Positions 26,487 through 36,300 of a stretch of 43,134 nt of DNA are shown in pieces (the first letter of the stretch is position 1; each line of letters opens with the position of its first letter). Origin of the DNA: an uncultured Parabacteroides sp. (lineage in GTDB: Bacteria > Bacteroidota > Bacteroidia > Bacteroidales > Tannerellaceae); assembly GCA_900770835.1 (NCBI GenBank), contig CAAGLQ010000033.1, positions 1 to 43,134 of the forward strand, in the 5' to 3' direction. Below the pieces are notes generated by a model. It did no database searches. It worked only from the letters and a program-made list of their open reading frames with translations, and was not told the DNA's origin. Made by a program: the position numbers and the translations under genes.

Positions 26487-26686
26487 TGTCTCTGCATTTA
26501 GTATTACCTTTAAACCACCTGAGGGATATACGATCTACTTATTTAGCCGGTGACTGGCTATTTATGTCATAGGTGTTTGAATTTGTAGCGAAGGTACGTA
26601 TTACTTTTAGCCGTCGCAATTATTTCAGCTACTTTTAAATCATTTTTGTGTCGGAGGCTGCGGGTGGTAACGAATATGGGACGCAT

Positions 26687-26708
26687 GGCTTTTGCTTTAG
26701 CGAAAGCC
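26687..26708. terminator. Hairpin downstream of the small membrane-protein genes
   Basis: GGCTTTTGC (26687-26695) and GCGAAAGCC (26700-26708) pair with one wobble around a TTTA loop, ~60 nt past the stop at 26768. No U-run follows, so termination is plausible but not certain. The rest of the 281-bp gap 26487-26767 holds only a possible TACCTTCG promoter for the DUF1016 gene. Confidence 0.4.
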
Positions 26709-26767
26709 CTACTCCAGTGGCAGACGTTGCGGGTCTGTCCGTTATATCTCTATCGGTGTAGGTCGAA

Positions 26768-26998
26768 TTACTGTTTCAAGGCTTGCTCCACGTCCTTGAC
26801 ATAGTCTATAGGCTCGAGTCCGTGTTTCTTGCGATATAAGGCTTGGCATTTCTGCACGATCCAGATGACGATCTTCCGAATACCCAAGATAATGCCCGCA
26901 ATCGCCGTGATTGCCAGCTGAGCCAAGGCGAGTACGATGATGCCGACTATACCGGCATCGATCACATTTTTAGTGGTGGTGTTACGGTTGAGGGTCAT
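26768..26998 (-). CDS. Small membrane protein
   Basis: This 76-residue protein has one long hydrophobic segment (IVGIIVLALAQLAITAIAGI, about 18-37, extending to ~48) with a basic, soluble C-terminal tail (YRKKHGLEPIDYVKDVEQAL). It overlaps the 3' end of the preceding gene by 17 nt, so the two are probably co-translated. Function unknown. The layout resembles the partner gene (short polar N-terminus, membrane region, cytoplasmic tail). Confidence 0.6.
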   Translation of the reverse strand: MTLNRNTTTKNVIDAGIVGIIVLALAQLAITAIAGIILGIRKIVIWIVQKCQALYRKKHGLEPIDYVKDVEQALKQ

Positions 26999-27224
26999 GG
27001 GGCTCTAATTTCGGTTGTTTGAATGATTCTTGCTGATCTTTGGCCTTTTTGGCGGCGATGCACTGCTTTGTGCTGAGGTAGATCCACTTGCCCATGAGGT
27101 ACAGCTCTTGTACCAGAGCTACAATGAATCGAACAATCATACGGCAGAGTGCGTACATGCTCAGTATGACGATCCCGGCTAATGCCAGGTCTTTTGCGTT
27201 TAGCTGTCTATTGTTTGTTGCCAT
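26982..27224 (-). CDS. Small membrane protein (partner)
   Basis: From ATG 27224 this is 80 residues: a polar start MATNNRQLNAKDL, a hydrophobic stretch (LAGIVILSMYALCRMIVRFI and onward, about 13-50), then a charged Lys/Pro-rich tail. A longer 93-residue reading from 27263 is rejected because its start lies within the -7 box at 27250-27257. It overlaps the next gene by 17 nt. No family is recognised. Confidence 0.62.
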   Translation of the reverse strand: MATNNRQLNAKDLALAGIVILSMYALCRMIVRFIVALVQELYLMGKWIYLSTKQCIAAKKAKDQQESFKQPKLEPHDPQP

Positions 27225-27249
27225 AGTTGTTGGTTTTGTGACGATGGGG

Positions 27250-27257
27250 CAAAGATA
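27250..27257 (-). promoter_or_regulatory. -7 box for the small membrane-protein pair
   Basis: TATCTTTG on the minus strand, 25 nt upstream of ATG 27224, fits TAnnTTTG and fixes the start of that gene. Confidence 0.55.
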
Positions 27258-27409
27258 AAGCAAAGCTATGTATGTTGAAACACGATATCGTTATTTTGGT
27301 TGGCCGGCTCGTGTTCAACACTGCGCTTACCTACCTGTGTTAGATTATTTTAACTCTGTTTTGGGATAGGCAGGGCTTTGATTGGGTTGTGTGTTCATGT
27401 GGAGTGCCT

Positions 27410-27417
27410 TACATTTG
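27410..27417 (+). promoter_or_regulatory. -7 box for the 27.5-kb beta-helix-like gene
   Basis: TACATTTG fits TAnnTTTG, with a TTG about 20 nt upstream (27387-27389) as a weak -33 element. The ATG at 27470 is 52 nt downstream. Confidence 0.5.
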
Positions 27418-27469
27418 CGTCTGTTGAAACCTTGCTGTGAATTTGTGTCATGGCCAAAAATTTTACTGT

Positions 27470-29182
27470 ATGGATTTAGAAAAAGCGATTGAAGAACTTC
27501 ACTCCCTATTGGAGATTGAACCAGATGATTCAGAATGCGCAAAGCTGCGTGATCAATTAAAGGGTGTACAGACTGCTAGCGACTTAGCGGCATTCACCAA
27601 GGATAACTTCGCGACGTTGTTTGAGCATTTGCATTACATGCTTACCGATTATGTCTGCGAATGCTTATCTCCCGAAGTATGCGCTCTTCATGGGTTGCTC
27701 ATTAATCCAGAGAGGATGCCCTATCCCATTGGCGATGCCATGGACTACATCGTTATTGCGGATGGTTCCGTGAAAACGGTTCAGGACACGCCAGAGTGTG
27801 TCTCCTATTATGGTGATGTAGATTTGACAATCAGCCAAGGCCGTGCATTCGTAAGGGATACATGCCATCCGGTGACCGCGGAAGGGGATGTGGCGCTGAC
27901 CGTTAGGGGCGATACAGTTGTGAACAGTACCGGACCGATTACCTTGTATCTAAACGATAGGGCACGGGCAACGGTGGATAACGCAGACACAGTGCATCTT
28001 GCGGATCGTACTTTCTTGGAATCAAGGAGTGGCGATCCGTTCATCGTTGCAGGAGATCAAGCCCAGTTTGTTGTTAGCGGGGGTTCTGCCTTTGTTGAAC
28101 AGTCAGGATGCGCCAGAGGAGCGATCCTGAATAGGGCTAATCCGGATGCGAGTTATCGGGCTATAGTGAGAGGAAATAGCTTGCTGTTCGTGGAAAGCTG
28201 CGAAACAAAAAACTATAAGGCAAGCCAGCTGTCAAATCGAAGTTTCATCATCAATGGTTCTGTCAATGAGGTTCACAAGAACATGTTGCTCGATGCGATT
28301 GTTCCTTGGCGTACACGCAAGGCAGAATATATACATTTGCTGAAAAGTGGTCGTGAGCCCTCCGTTATAAGGGAGAATTTGAAACCCTTCTTGCCAGAGA
28401 TGGACAAGCAACAAAGAGGGGCATGGATACAGGCGGATAACGAGTATGATTTATGCCGACAAATGAAAGATTGGATTCCTGAGATGGTGGAGAAGGGGCT
28501 GACAGGTGACCTCCTGCGTGAGAATTTTAGTCGATGGGCACTTAACTCTTCTAATATCTACACAGGTCAGAATGAGGGTTATCAAGCTGTCTATAGTGAA
28601 GTACCTCAGTATTTCTTTGGGGATCAACTGGTCAACGCATCAGGCTGCAAGGATCCTATCTACTGCTATGAGAATACCCTATTGTTGACTCCTGACAATA
28701 AAGGTGCGGTTTCTCAATCGGCCAGCGTGATCGGATCGGGCAAGAGCGAGGTCGTGGCACAAGGGAACGCTCGTGCTATTATGTGCAAACAAAGCAAATT
28801 GAAGGCAAATGATCATGTGACTGCCTGGGGAAATCACCAAACAGATATCGAAGCGAACGGTTTTGCTACTATATATGGCGCAGACGATGCACGGGTTAAA
28901 GGTCATGATCATGCTTGGCTCGAACTCTGCGGCAACAGCACGGCTACGGCCGAGCAAGACTGTCGGGTGATTAGCATAGGCAATTGCCAGATAGAGACCT
29001 TTGACAATGTCAAGGTATGGCAACTATCATACGTCAACGATTGCGTACCTACCGTGATCGCACATAATAATGCAAATGAAGTAACTAAGATTAATTCAAG
29101 GGAGGGTTACATCGCACTCCGTAACGAATGGGAGCAGGAGGCAAGCAAGCAGGTGCACAAGAGCGCAGGCGTTCGTCGATAA
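27470..29182 (+). CDS. Beta-helix-like repeat protein (paralogue 2, intact)
   Basis: From ATG 27470 (aligned with its relatives; a GTG at 27437 would add 11 residues) the protein has 570 residues. A helical N-terminus (about 1-80) precedes a first repeat block (about 95-235; GDVDLTISQG, ARATVDNADT, AQFVVSGGSAFVEQ). A helical middle (about 250-370) follows, then a YENTLLL motif and a second repeat block (about 405-530; KSEVVAQGNARAIMCKQ, ARVKGHDHAWLEL). It ends in a basic tail KSAGVRR. No signal peptide is seen. The two repeat blocks suggest an internal duplication of a stacked beta-helix. It precedes the zincin gene by 108 nt. Function unknown. Confidence 0.72.
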   Translation: MDLEKAIEELHSLLEIEPDDSECAKLRDQLKGVQTASDLAAFTKDNFATLFEHLHYMLTDYVCECLSPEVCALHGLLINPERMPYPIGDAMDYIVIADGSVKTVQDTPECVSYYGDVDLTISQGRAFVRDTCHPVTAEGDVALTVRGDTVVNSTGPITLYLNDRARATVDNADTVHLADRTFLESRSGDPFIVAGDQAQFVVSGGSAFVEQSGCARGAILNRANPDASYRAIVRGNSLLFVESCETKNYKASQLSNRSFIINGSVNEVHKNMLLDAIVPWRTRKAEYIHLLKSGREPSVIRENLKPFLPEMDKQQRGAWIQADNEYDLCRQMKDWIPEMVEKGLTGDLLRENFSRWALNSSNIYTGQNEGYQAVYSEVPQYFFGDQLVNASGCKDPIYCYENTLLLTPDNKGAVSQSASVIGSGKSEVVAQGNARAIMCKQSKLKANDHVTAWGNHQTDIEANGFATIYGADDARVKGHDHAWLELCGNSTATAEQDCRVISIGNCQIETFDNVKVWQLSYVNDCVPTVIAHNNANEVTKINSREGYIALRNEWEQEASKQVHKSAGVRR

Positions 29183-29290
29183 GGTTTTTAAACAGCCCTG
29201 AAAAGAGCCAGGGGGTAATAACGGCGAGTTGTTTCCATGGCTCATCAGTGATATAAAAAGTGGTTAGCTCGTTCTAACAAAGCATTAACG

Positions 29291-30304
29291 ATGAATAGGA
29301 CAAGCAACAGAGACAACACCATAAAAGGAAACTTCTGTGAGGTGGCTCCAGAGTGGGCAGGGGATCTGCATCGTAGCATGGAATGGCTTAGCCATTGGTA
29401 CTCACAGCGGACGAATTACAAGTTGGGTGAAGGTTTGGGCATAGTTGGCAAAGTGGATGTCTATAATGTCAAAGCAAAACTGTCCAAGACTTGGGTGTGC
29501 GCTAATAAAGGGGGAGCAGCCTGCATCAGGCAAGCCTTGCAGCAGGGTGAGTTGTCCACTTTGGCTTCTGAGGAGGAGCTGGCCGACTATGGCTTAAGTC
29601 CGGACGGGCAAGTAGTCGATGAATCCCAGTTCAATAAGCTATTTGTCTTGAGCGATGAAGTGGCGGGGCGGTTCATCCCGATCTTCGATGTGCCGGTCGT
29701 GATCATCAACACGGATTTGATTCATCAGAAACAAGCGGAAGGTCTGCCGATCTATGCGGGTGACACGTTGATTCATGAGCTGACACACGGACTGGAGCGT
29801 ACAGCGGATGAACGAATAGCCGAGAAGATGATCAACCAGAAGGATGCTTATCTGGATGCGGGTGACGAGGTGTATGCTCGACTAAATGAGGTACGGGCAC
29901 ATTATCAGCTGGATCCTACGAAAGCGGTCACACTTGACGATATCCAGTCTATGCGGCAACGGATGCAAGTTGAAAAGCAAGCCTTTTTGAATAAGCGGTC
30001 CGAATTAGATAGGGATAAGGCACACATGAAGGGGGCATTGGTTCCCGAATTGTTCAATGCGCTGCCTAAGATACTGGTAGTTGATAAGGTGCTGTCTCGG
30101 TATTCGGATGAGGAATTACTAAAGTTGTTCAACGAGACCGCCATGCTACCGACTCGAGATATGTTGGACGAGGAGCATGCGCTGGCATTGGATCAGGAAC
30201 CCGAAAGGGGCCTCGATAGGCAAATGCAATTGGAAGCTACCCAAAGAGAGGGTATGACGCAAGGGCTGAGAGCCACACAGAACGTATCCCCACGACGGTG
30301 CTAA
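29291..30304 (+). CDS. HExxH zinc metallopeptidase-like protein
   Basis: This 337-residue protein has a zincin motif IHELTHGLE (His162, Glu163, His166) preceded by the usual hydrophobic strand VVIINTDLIHQ. A downstream YARLNEVRAHYQLDP (about 195-209) probably supplies the third ligand (Glu200). The N-terminal half is not recognised, and the C-terminus (LRATQNVSPRRC) is basic. It has no signal peptide, so it acts in the cytoplasm or is delivered by another route. Flanking beta-helix-like paralogues on both sides suggest a functional group, but that is inference. Confidence 0.68.
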   Translation: MNRTSNRDNTIKGNFCEVAPEWAGDLHRSMEWLSHWYSQRTNYKLGEGLGIVGKVDVYNVKAKLSKTWVCANKGGAACIRQALQQGELSTLASEEELADYGLSPDGQVVDESQFNKLFVLSDEVAGRFIPIFDVPVVIINTDLIHQKQAEGLPIYAGDTLIHELTHGLERTADERIAEKMINQKDAYLDAGDEVYARLNEVRAHYQLDPTKAVTLDDIQSMRQRMQVEKQAFLNKRSELDRDKAHMKGALVPELFNALPKILVVDKVLSRYSDEELLKLFNETAMLPTRDMLDEEHALALDQEPERGLDRQMQLEATQREGMTQGLRATQNVSPRRC

Positions 30305-30343
30305 CCGTATGGATTTTGTCTAAACCGAATGGACTGCGAGTCG

Positions 30344-31012
30344 CTATCCGAGTATTCGGGCGATTCGCTTCTCGTCAACAGTAGGGAGAATAGTCCTCAG
30401 GTGGTTGAATAGCCGCTCTTGGGAGGCTTCTGGCGTACGGTTGGTTTTGCAGGCTTCTTTTCCGAAGAGTCGCTCCGGGGTGGTGAGAAGCGACCAACCC
30501 CAACCGTATTCCTTGCCGTGTCTGTCTTTTGGGTATACAAAGTCCTCGGTGACTATGTAGCCGGCCATCTCTAACTTGGTCAAGTAGCTGTCGAACTTGC
30601 TGCGCATCTGGGTGCCTGTGAAGCCACAGGCGGCACGGAGCTCACGGGTGATCAAGCAGTCGTTCAGCTTCAATGTCTCAAGGATGGTTTCCTCAATAGT
30701 GCCGGGTGCTGGATAGGGGTTCTTCGAGCGGCGGTAGTTGCAGAAGTCGGGCCACCACTCCTGGGTGATGAAGCCTGCCTTCTTCTCAAAGAACTTGCCA
30801 TAGGCGCAACGGGTCTCTCCGAGGATGGGGCCCTTCCATTTCCATAGCTTCCACTCCCACCCTTCATCGGGATCAGCATGATAGCGACATTCTTCGTCCA
30901 CGACGTCGTCGGCTGACCAGCCGTCGATGCCTATATTCAATAATGGGAGAAGTCCGATTTGGGAAATGTAATCGATCAGTTGATCGATCGTGAGTATGTT
31001 TGGGTGTTGCAT
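30344..31012 (-). CDS. AlkZ-related winged-helix protein
   Basis: This 222-residue protein starts with TIDQLIDYISQIGLLPLL and contains AYGKFFEKKAGFITQEWWPDFCNYRR, then a C-terminal segment YGWGWSLLTTPERLFG. This order is what I associate with the AlkZ-related family of Firmicutes and Bacteroidota. True AlkZ is a DNA glycosylase for crosslinks; the catalytic motif cannot be confirmed here, so DNA binding or repair is only a family-level guess. A -7 box TACCTTTG (31032-31039) lies 20 nt upstream of the ATG. It converges on the zincin gene. Confidence 0.6.
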   Translation of the reverse strand: MQHPNILTIDQLIDYISQIGLLPLLNIGIDGWSADDVVDEECRYHADPDEGWEWKLWKWKGPILGETRCAYGKFFEKKAGFITQEWWPDFCNYRRSKNPYPAPGTIEETILETLKLNDCLITRELRAACGFTGTQMRSKFDSYLTKLEMAGYIVTEDFVYPKDRHGKEYGWGWSLLTTPERLFGKEACKTNRTPEASQERLFNHLRTILPTVDEKRIARILG

Positions 31013-31031
31013 GTTCTTCTTCTTTTGGCGG

Positions 31032-31039
31032 CAAAGGTA
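31032..31039 (-). promoter_or_regulatory. -7 box for the AlkZ-related gene
   Basis: TACCTTTG on the minus strand, 20 nt upstream of ATG 31012, fits TAnnTTTG. Confidence 0.5.
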
Positions 31040-31072
31040 CTCTTTTGGATGGAAATGTGTGGGTCACCTTTT

Positions 31073-31309
31073 TCATTTTTCAACGCGTTGATCCAATTCG
31101 CAGGGGTGGCTACTCTTTTCAGAGCACGCAACTTTGGGCAGTATAACACCTGCATCCATGGCTGTGTCTATTGCTTTGCGAATAGCTCCTCGTCGGTTGC
31201 ACGTTCTGACTAGGACCTGCATCGGTCTCATCCACTTGGAGAAACCATTCAGTAGGGGTACTGGGGTTGCTGTGGGGCTGTAGGGCTTACCGAGTATTGT
31301 CACATACAT
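31073..31309 (-). CDS. Doubtful 78-residue ORF, possible remnant
   Basis: The frame reads MYVTILGKPYSPTATPVPLL with a later RRGAIRKAIDTAMDAGVILP. The latter loosely recalls the C-terminal part of PD-(D/E)xK-family (Rpn-type) transposases, but the match is too short to trust. An in-frame stop lies just upstream and no promoter is seen. It is the only ORF in the gap 31013-31497 worth noting. Confidence 0.22.
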   Translation of the reverse strand: MYVTILGKPYSPTATPVPLLNGFSKWMRPMQVLVRTCNRRGAIRKAIDTAMDAGVILPKVACSEKSSHPCELDQRVEK

Positions 31310-31388
31310 CAGTTATTCGGAAAGTGCTGCTCGATCTGTTAGTTAAGTTCTTTTAACGCCCATTTTGGGCACGAGGTCTTTTGCGGTG

Positions 31389-31420
31389 TTTGCGGGCCCA
31401 ATTTTCTCTCCCTACTTTTG
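31389..31420 (+). promoter_or_regulatory. Complete -33/-7 promoter for the beta-helix-like pseudogene
   Basis: TTTG (31389-31392), a 20-nt spacer and TACTTTTG (31413-31420) match the Bacteroidales promoter consensus exactly. The ATG is at 31498. Confidence 0.7.
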
Positions 31421-31497
31421 CTGTTGAATCAAGCCGCCTTCTTTGAGCTTGAATGAACGGGCTTGATTTGTAGTTTTTGATACTAAAACCTAAGCGT

Positions 31498-33219
31498 ATG
31501 GATGTACAAGAGACAATCGAGGGACTGCTTGACTTATACGAGCACAACACAGCGGCCTTGACGCATAGAGAAATTGAAAATTTCGTTGAACGGATGAACC
31601 TGGCAGATACGGCCAGTGAGGTAGCCTCGCTGGTGACATTTAACTTCAAGATTTTGCATAAATACGGCAAGGATGCCTTCCTGGACTGGGTGCGAAACTC
31701 CTTCTCCAAAGAGTTTTGGAAGGGCAGTGGGGTTTTGCTTAATCCAGAGCGTATTCCGGAACTATCTTCAGGGGATGTGATTGTTGTGGCGGATGGGTCT
31801 GTCCAGACTAAACAGACCGTGGATATGGCTGTTGATTATTATGGGGATGCGGATTTGATTGTGAATAAAGGCAGTGCCTGGATAGCGGATACGAAAAATT
31901 TGGTTAAGGCGGAGGACTCCGCTTCCGTTGAGGCGCATGGCCGGACAAATATCGTCGCTGAAGGCTTTAGCAATCTTACTTTGTATGACCACACAAGGGC
32001 TACAGTGAAGGATGACGTCGAGGTGAATGCCAATCATCACGCTTTTGTAGAGTCTGTGGGTGGGGACCCCAGAATCTTAGCCTCTGAACATTCAGGGGTG
32101 TTAGTGAGCGGTGGATCTGCCCATGTGTCATTGTTTGGTAAATCACGAGGTGTGTTCTTAGGTGAAGATGGGAACGAGAACCTGGTCAAAGTGGACATAA
32201 TGGAAGCGGGCGTTGTGTATGTAGGACCGAATCTCGATAAAGATTTGGAAATTAATCAAACGGATGGCATATTGAGAGGAAAAGACATAGCCATCGCTCC
32301 TGAAGAGATGATTGACTTCATTTTACCTGAATATAAAGATAGCTCTAAACAGTTTGGTGAGGCTATCGAGGTACCGTTAGCCCTGGATAAGTTGAAAAAG
32401 GATTTGGAGCCGTTCATGGTATCGGATCAGTTTAACCATGTGCGTCAAGATTTGGATGCTGCCAAAAACGAGAGGCAGGTTTGCGAGGCAATTGCCAAAG
32501 AGTTGCCATCGTTAATGGAGCAGTGATTGGATGGTGATTTCTTGCGGTCGCATTTTACACAGGATACGTTGGACGGTAGCCAAATCTTTCTGGATCTGCA
32601 AATCTATGCTGGCTTTCCTAAGAATACAAAGGACAGACCCAGTTATTTCTTCGGCGATCAGTTGGTTGATCAGAACGTGTTCTTGGGGCCGGTATTTGCC
32701 TACGAGAATACATTGCTCATAGGAAAAGGGAACAATTAGGTGGCATTGAATGACTCAGCTCGTGCGATTTGCGACAATGGAGGCGAGGTCTCGGCAAATG
32801 ATCAAAGTCAGGTGATCGCCCTGAATAAAACCGATGTGCGTGCGAATGATAAGGCTCAACTCTATCTGTTGGACAAGAGCACTAGTTTCGCCACTGATCA
32901 TGCGTATGTGAAAGCCTATGACGAGAGCTTGGTGACAGGCTTTAAGCAGTGCAAGGCTGAGTTGTATGGCAAGAGTACCATGATTGCCAATGATGACAAC
33001 CAAGTGTTGCTACTGGGCAAGAACAACATTACGGTCTTAGGCAGGACCGAAGTGGCTTTTGCAAACTACGAGGGTGCTGAACGGTCCGAAATCCTTCTGA
33101 AAGCGGAGAATAGGGCTAACGTAGTGGGGTTGGCTTCGCCGGAGAAGGTAAAGCAATATCAGGCAGCTATGCGGTCCGATCAGCAAGAGATGAAACGGAC
33201 GGCTGGGCTTGGACGATGA
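31498..33219 (+). pseudogene. Beta-helix-like repeat protein (paralogue 3) with two in-frame stops
   Basis: Starting at ATG 31498 the frame stays in phase to 33219 but is broken by TGA at 32524-32526 and TAG at 32737-32739. Alignment with the gene at 27470 continues through both stops: EKGLTGDLLRENF there against EQ-stop-LDGDFLRSHF here, and the shared YENTLL just before the second stop. Relative to that paralogue ~20 residues are missing near the second stop. The first piece (342 residues) keeps the first repeat block, the last piece keeps the second block and ends KRTAGLGR. A perfect promoter and terminator are retained, suggesting recent decay, or readthrough. Confidence 0.78.
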
Positions 33220-33243
33220 GTTTTTTCATCATAGACTGAATTG

Positions 33244-33280
33244 AACGCTGACAGCTAAATTGGCTTGTCAGCGTTTTTTT
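33244..33280 (+). terminator. Rho-independent terminator
   Basis: AACGCTGACA (33244-33253) and TGTCAGCGTT (33266-33275) form a 10-bp stem followed by a T-run to 33280. It ends the paralogue-3 transcript, ~85 nt before the giant protease gene. Confidence 0.9.
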
Positions 33281-33362
33281 CTGTAAATTCGCGGGTAAGA
33301 GGATATTACGGCATGAAAGTTTTGAGCAAAATCATAAATCAGCAATATCAAAATTTTAGCGT

Positions 33363-36300
33363 ATGAGAAGATTATTCTGTATTTCACTACTGCTATCCTG
33401 CCTCTCTCTGTTGGGGTGGGCCGAAAGGATCGACCAACAGGTCGCTCAACGGGTAGCACGAACGGTGGCGAATAGCTTCGCACCAAGTGCGTTGCGGGCC
33501 AGTGATCAACCAATCTCCCTAGTCTATGCGGCAGCTGCCGCACAGGAGGGGGCTTCCCTCCGATCCAGTACGGATCCGGCGGCGGTTGACTATTATGTGT
33601 TTAACGTAGGGTCGCAACAGGGCTTCGTGATCGTGGCCGGAGAGGATCGGGTACATCCTGTGTTGGGTTATGCGGAAAAAGGATCATTCGATCCTGATCA
33701 TATCCCCACCAACTTGCGTGGTATGTTAGCGCAGTATCAAAAGGAGATCGACTATGCGGTTGGACAGGATCTGGAGGCGTCTGAAACAATTCGGTCCGAA
33801 TGGAACCGTCTGGAGAGCGGAATTGCGCTGCGTAGTTCTTCTGAGGTGGTGCTACTGCAAACGGCTAAATGGGACCAATACAGTCCGTATAACAACCACA
33901 CGCCTATGTTAGGCTCCGATCACACGGCGACTGGCTGTATAGCGACTGCAACAGGCATCTTGTTGCAGTATGCGCAGTATCCTACCCAGCTTGTTAAGGG
34001 TGTCTCATCGTATGCGGATACGCCTATCTCCTATGGAACGTATGACTGGTCCTTGATGCCGCTGTCCTGTCCTACGACTGACGCAGAGATCGAACAGGTC
34101 TCAACCCTGCTTTGGCACATCGGTGCGAATGTTCAAATGAATTATGGATTGGATTTGAGCACGACATATGACGTGAATGCGGCATTGTTCCTGCGCAATA
34201 ACGCGCAGTTCAACAAGGGCACACGATTGATCTACAAAAATGATCACTATTGGAAAGAGTGGAAAGATATGATTCGCCAGACGCTAAGGGGTAGCGACGG
34301 CCAAGGCTACCCCCTACTCTATCGAGGCGAAGGGAGTGGTGGTGGCCATATGTTTATACTGGATGGTTTTGGACCGGACGAGTATTTTCACGTGAACTGG
34401 GGCTGGGACGGCTACTATGATGGCAATTATTTGCTCACCGCCTTAGACGTATTCGTAAGATTGAACGATGAGATGGCCATGGTTTATGATGCCGTACCGA
34501 AGACAGTAGCGGATGCAGATTTTGTGGAGTTACGCTACGATGAGTTTGACCTGGAGGGTAACATAACAGCTGGTGAATCGTTCACCATTCAGATGAACTG
34601 GGTCAACGCAGGCAGCGTCACGCATGAGTATTGTGTAGGTATCGGCTTATTTGATAAGGATGGGAACTTCAAAAAGGCGATTCATCAAACAACAATCAAG
34701 AAAAATCTGCCTAATGCTTGGTGGACTAAGGATAAGTTAACCTGTCAGATAGATGGACCACTGGATGAAACCGACCAAATTGCGCCGATGTACAAAGTGA
34801 ATGAAAGTGATTCGAAGTGGATACGCATGCGCAACGCTCCCACCGCTCCATTATATATTAGTGGAAATGGTGAGTCGGTTTCGAACAAGGATGTTCAATC
34901 GGATCCGACAGTGAGCATCTCTACGGGGCTTTCTGGGTTGAGTATCTCGCCTGAGGTGGAATCCATCACCTATGGTGGCAAATATAAAGCGACCCTAAGC
35001 GTTGTGGATCCAGGCAACTACAAGCTGCCTGAAAGTATTACCGTGAGACAGGTGGATACGGATGAGCCTTGGGTGGATTATACGTATGATTTAGAAACGG
35101 GTAAATTAGTGATTAACAAGGTGACCACGGACGTGCGGATCGAGGCGGCAGCCGTTCCCCTACAGGGGTTTTCCGTAACTTTACAATTAGAGGGCCTGAA
35201 CGCTATCGGCGTGGAGTCTGGCAGCAAGATCAAGGAGGGTGATTTCTTGAATCTGCGATTTGGGACGATATCCGGTGAGGCACATCTCCCACGCTGCATC
35301 CAGGTATGGGAAGATGGCGAGGCGTTATCGTCAGATGGCTACACCTATAATCCGGACGCAGGAAGTGCTAATGATGATTATCATTTCTCCATGAAGGTCT
35401 ATGGGAACATTAAACTCATCGCCAGTGCGATTGGTCAAGATCAACTTGAGCTGCTGTTAGACCTGGATGAAATCAAGACAGATTTGAGCTCGACTGCTTT
35501 AGAAAACGGTAGTCAAATTAAATTTAGACTGACTGCGAATACGGGCTATACTTTACCCTCAGAGCTGACTGTCAAAATGGGTGATGTTGCATTAGTCGCC
35601 GGCTCGGATTATAGTTATAATTCTACCAATGGTGATTTCGATTTGGGTGAGATCACTGGTGATCTGGAGATTAGCGGTAAGGCGGAGGCCATCAATTATG
35701 GAGAGGCCACCTATCAACTTAGCCATATAACTTTAGGTTCCCACACAGAGACAGCTAAGCACTGGGATAGCTTTCAATGTGAATTAAAGGCAGACGAGGG
35801 TTATGATTTGCCAGCAACCGTCCAAGTGAAGATGAATGGCGTGCAGTTAGAAACAGACTATCGCTACACCGATGGTTGGGTCATTATCGACATGGTAACT
35901 GGGCCGATTGAGATTACAGCTTCGGCCACACCGAAGGCTTATCCTGTCACACTATCTTTGAACAACCTGACCAGTAATTTTACAGTAGGGAATACATTCT
36001 CTCATGGTGAGACGCTGACAGTTCAGTTGGATGCTGAAGAGGGGTATAAGCTGCCGGAGAGGGTTGTGATATGGATGGCGGGACAACAGCTAACGGCAGA
36101 TGCATTTAGTTATGATTCGACCAATGGGGTTGTGACTGTTCCGAACGTGACTGGTGGCGTGGAGATCACGGCTTATGGTATCAATGAAAGTATTACCTAT
36201 AAGGTATTGCTTGAGCTGACCAACTTAACGACAGTGCCGGCGGAGATTCCAGCGGTGGCTCATGGCAGCTCACTGACCATCGAGCTGGTGGCTGTGGATC

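Noticed and set aside
27225..27263. Longer start for the 80-residue membrane protein
   Set aside because: The extra codons overlap the -7 promoter box at 27250-27257.
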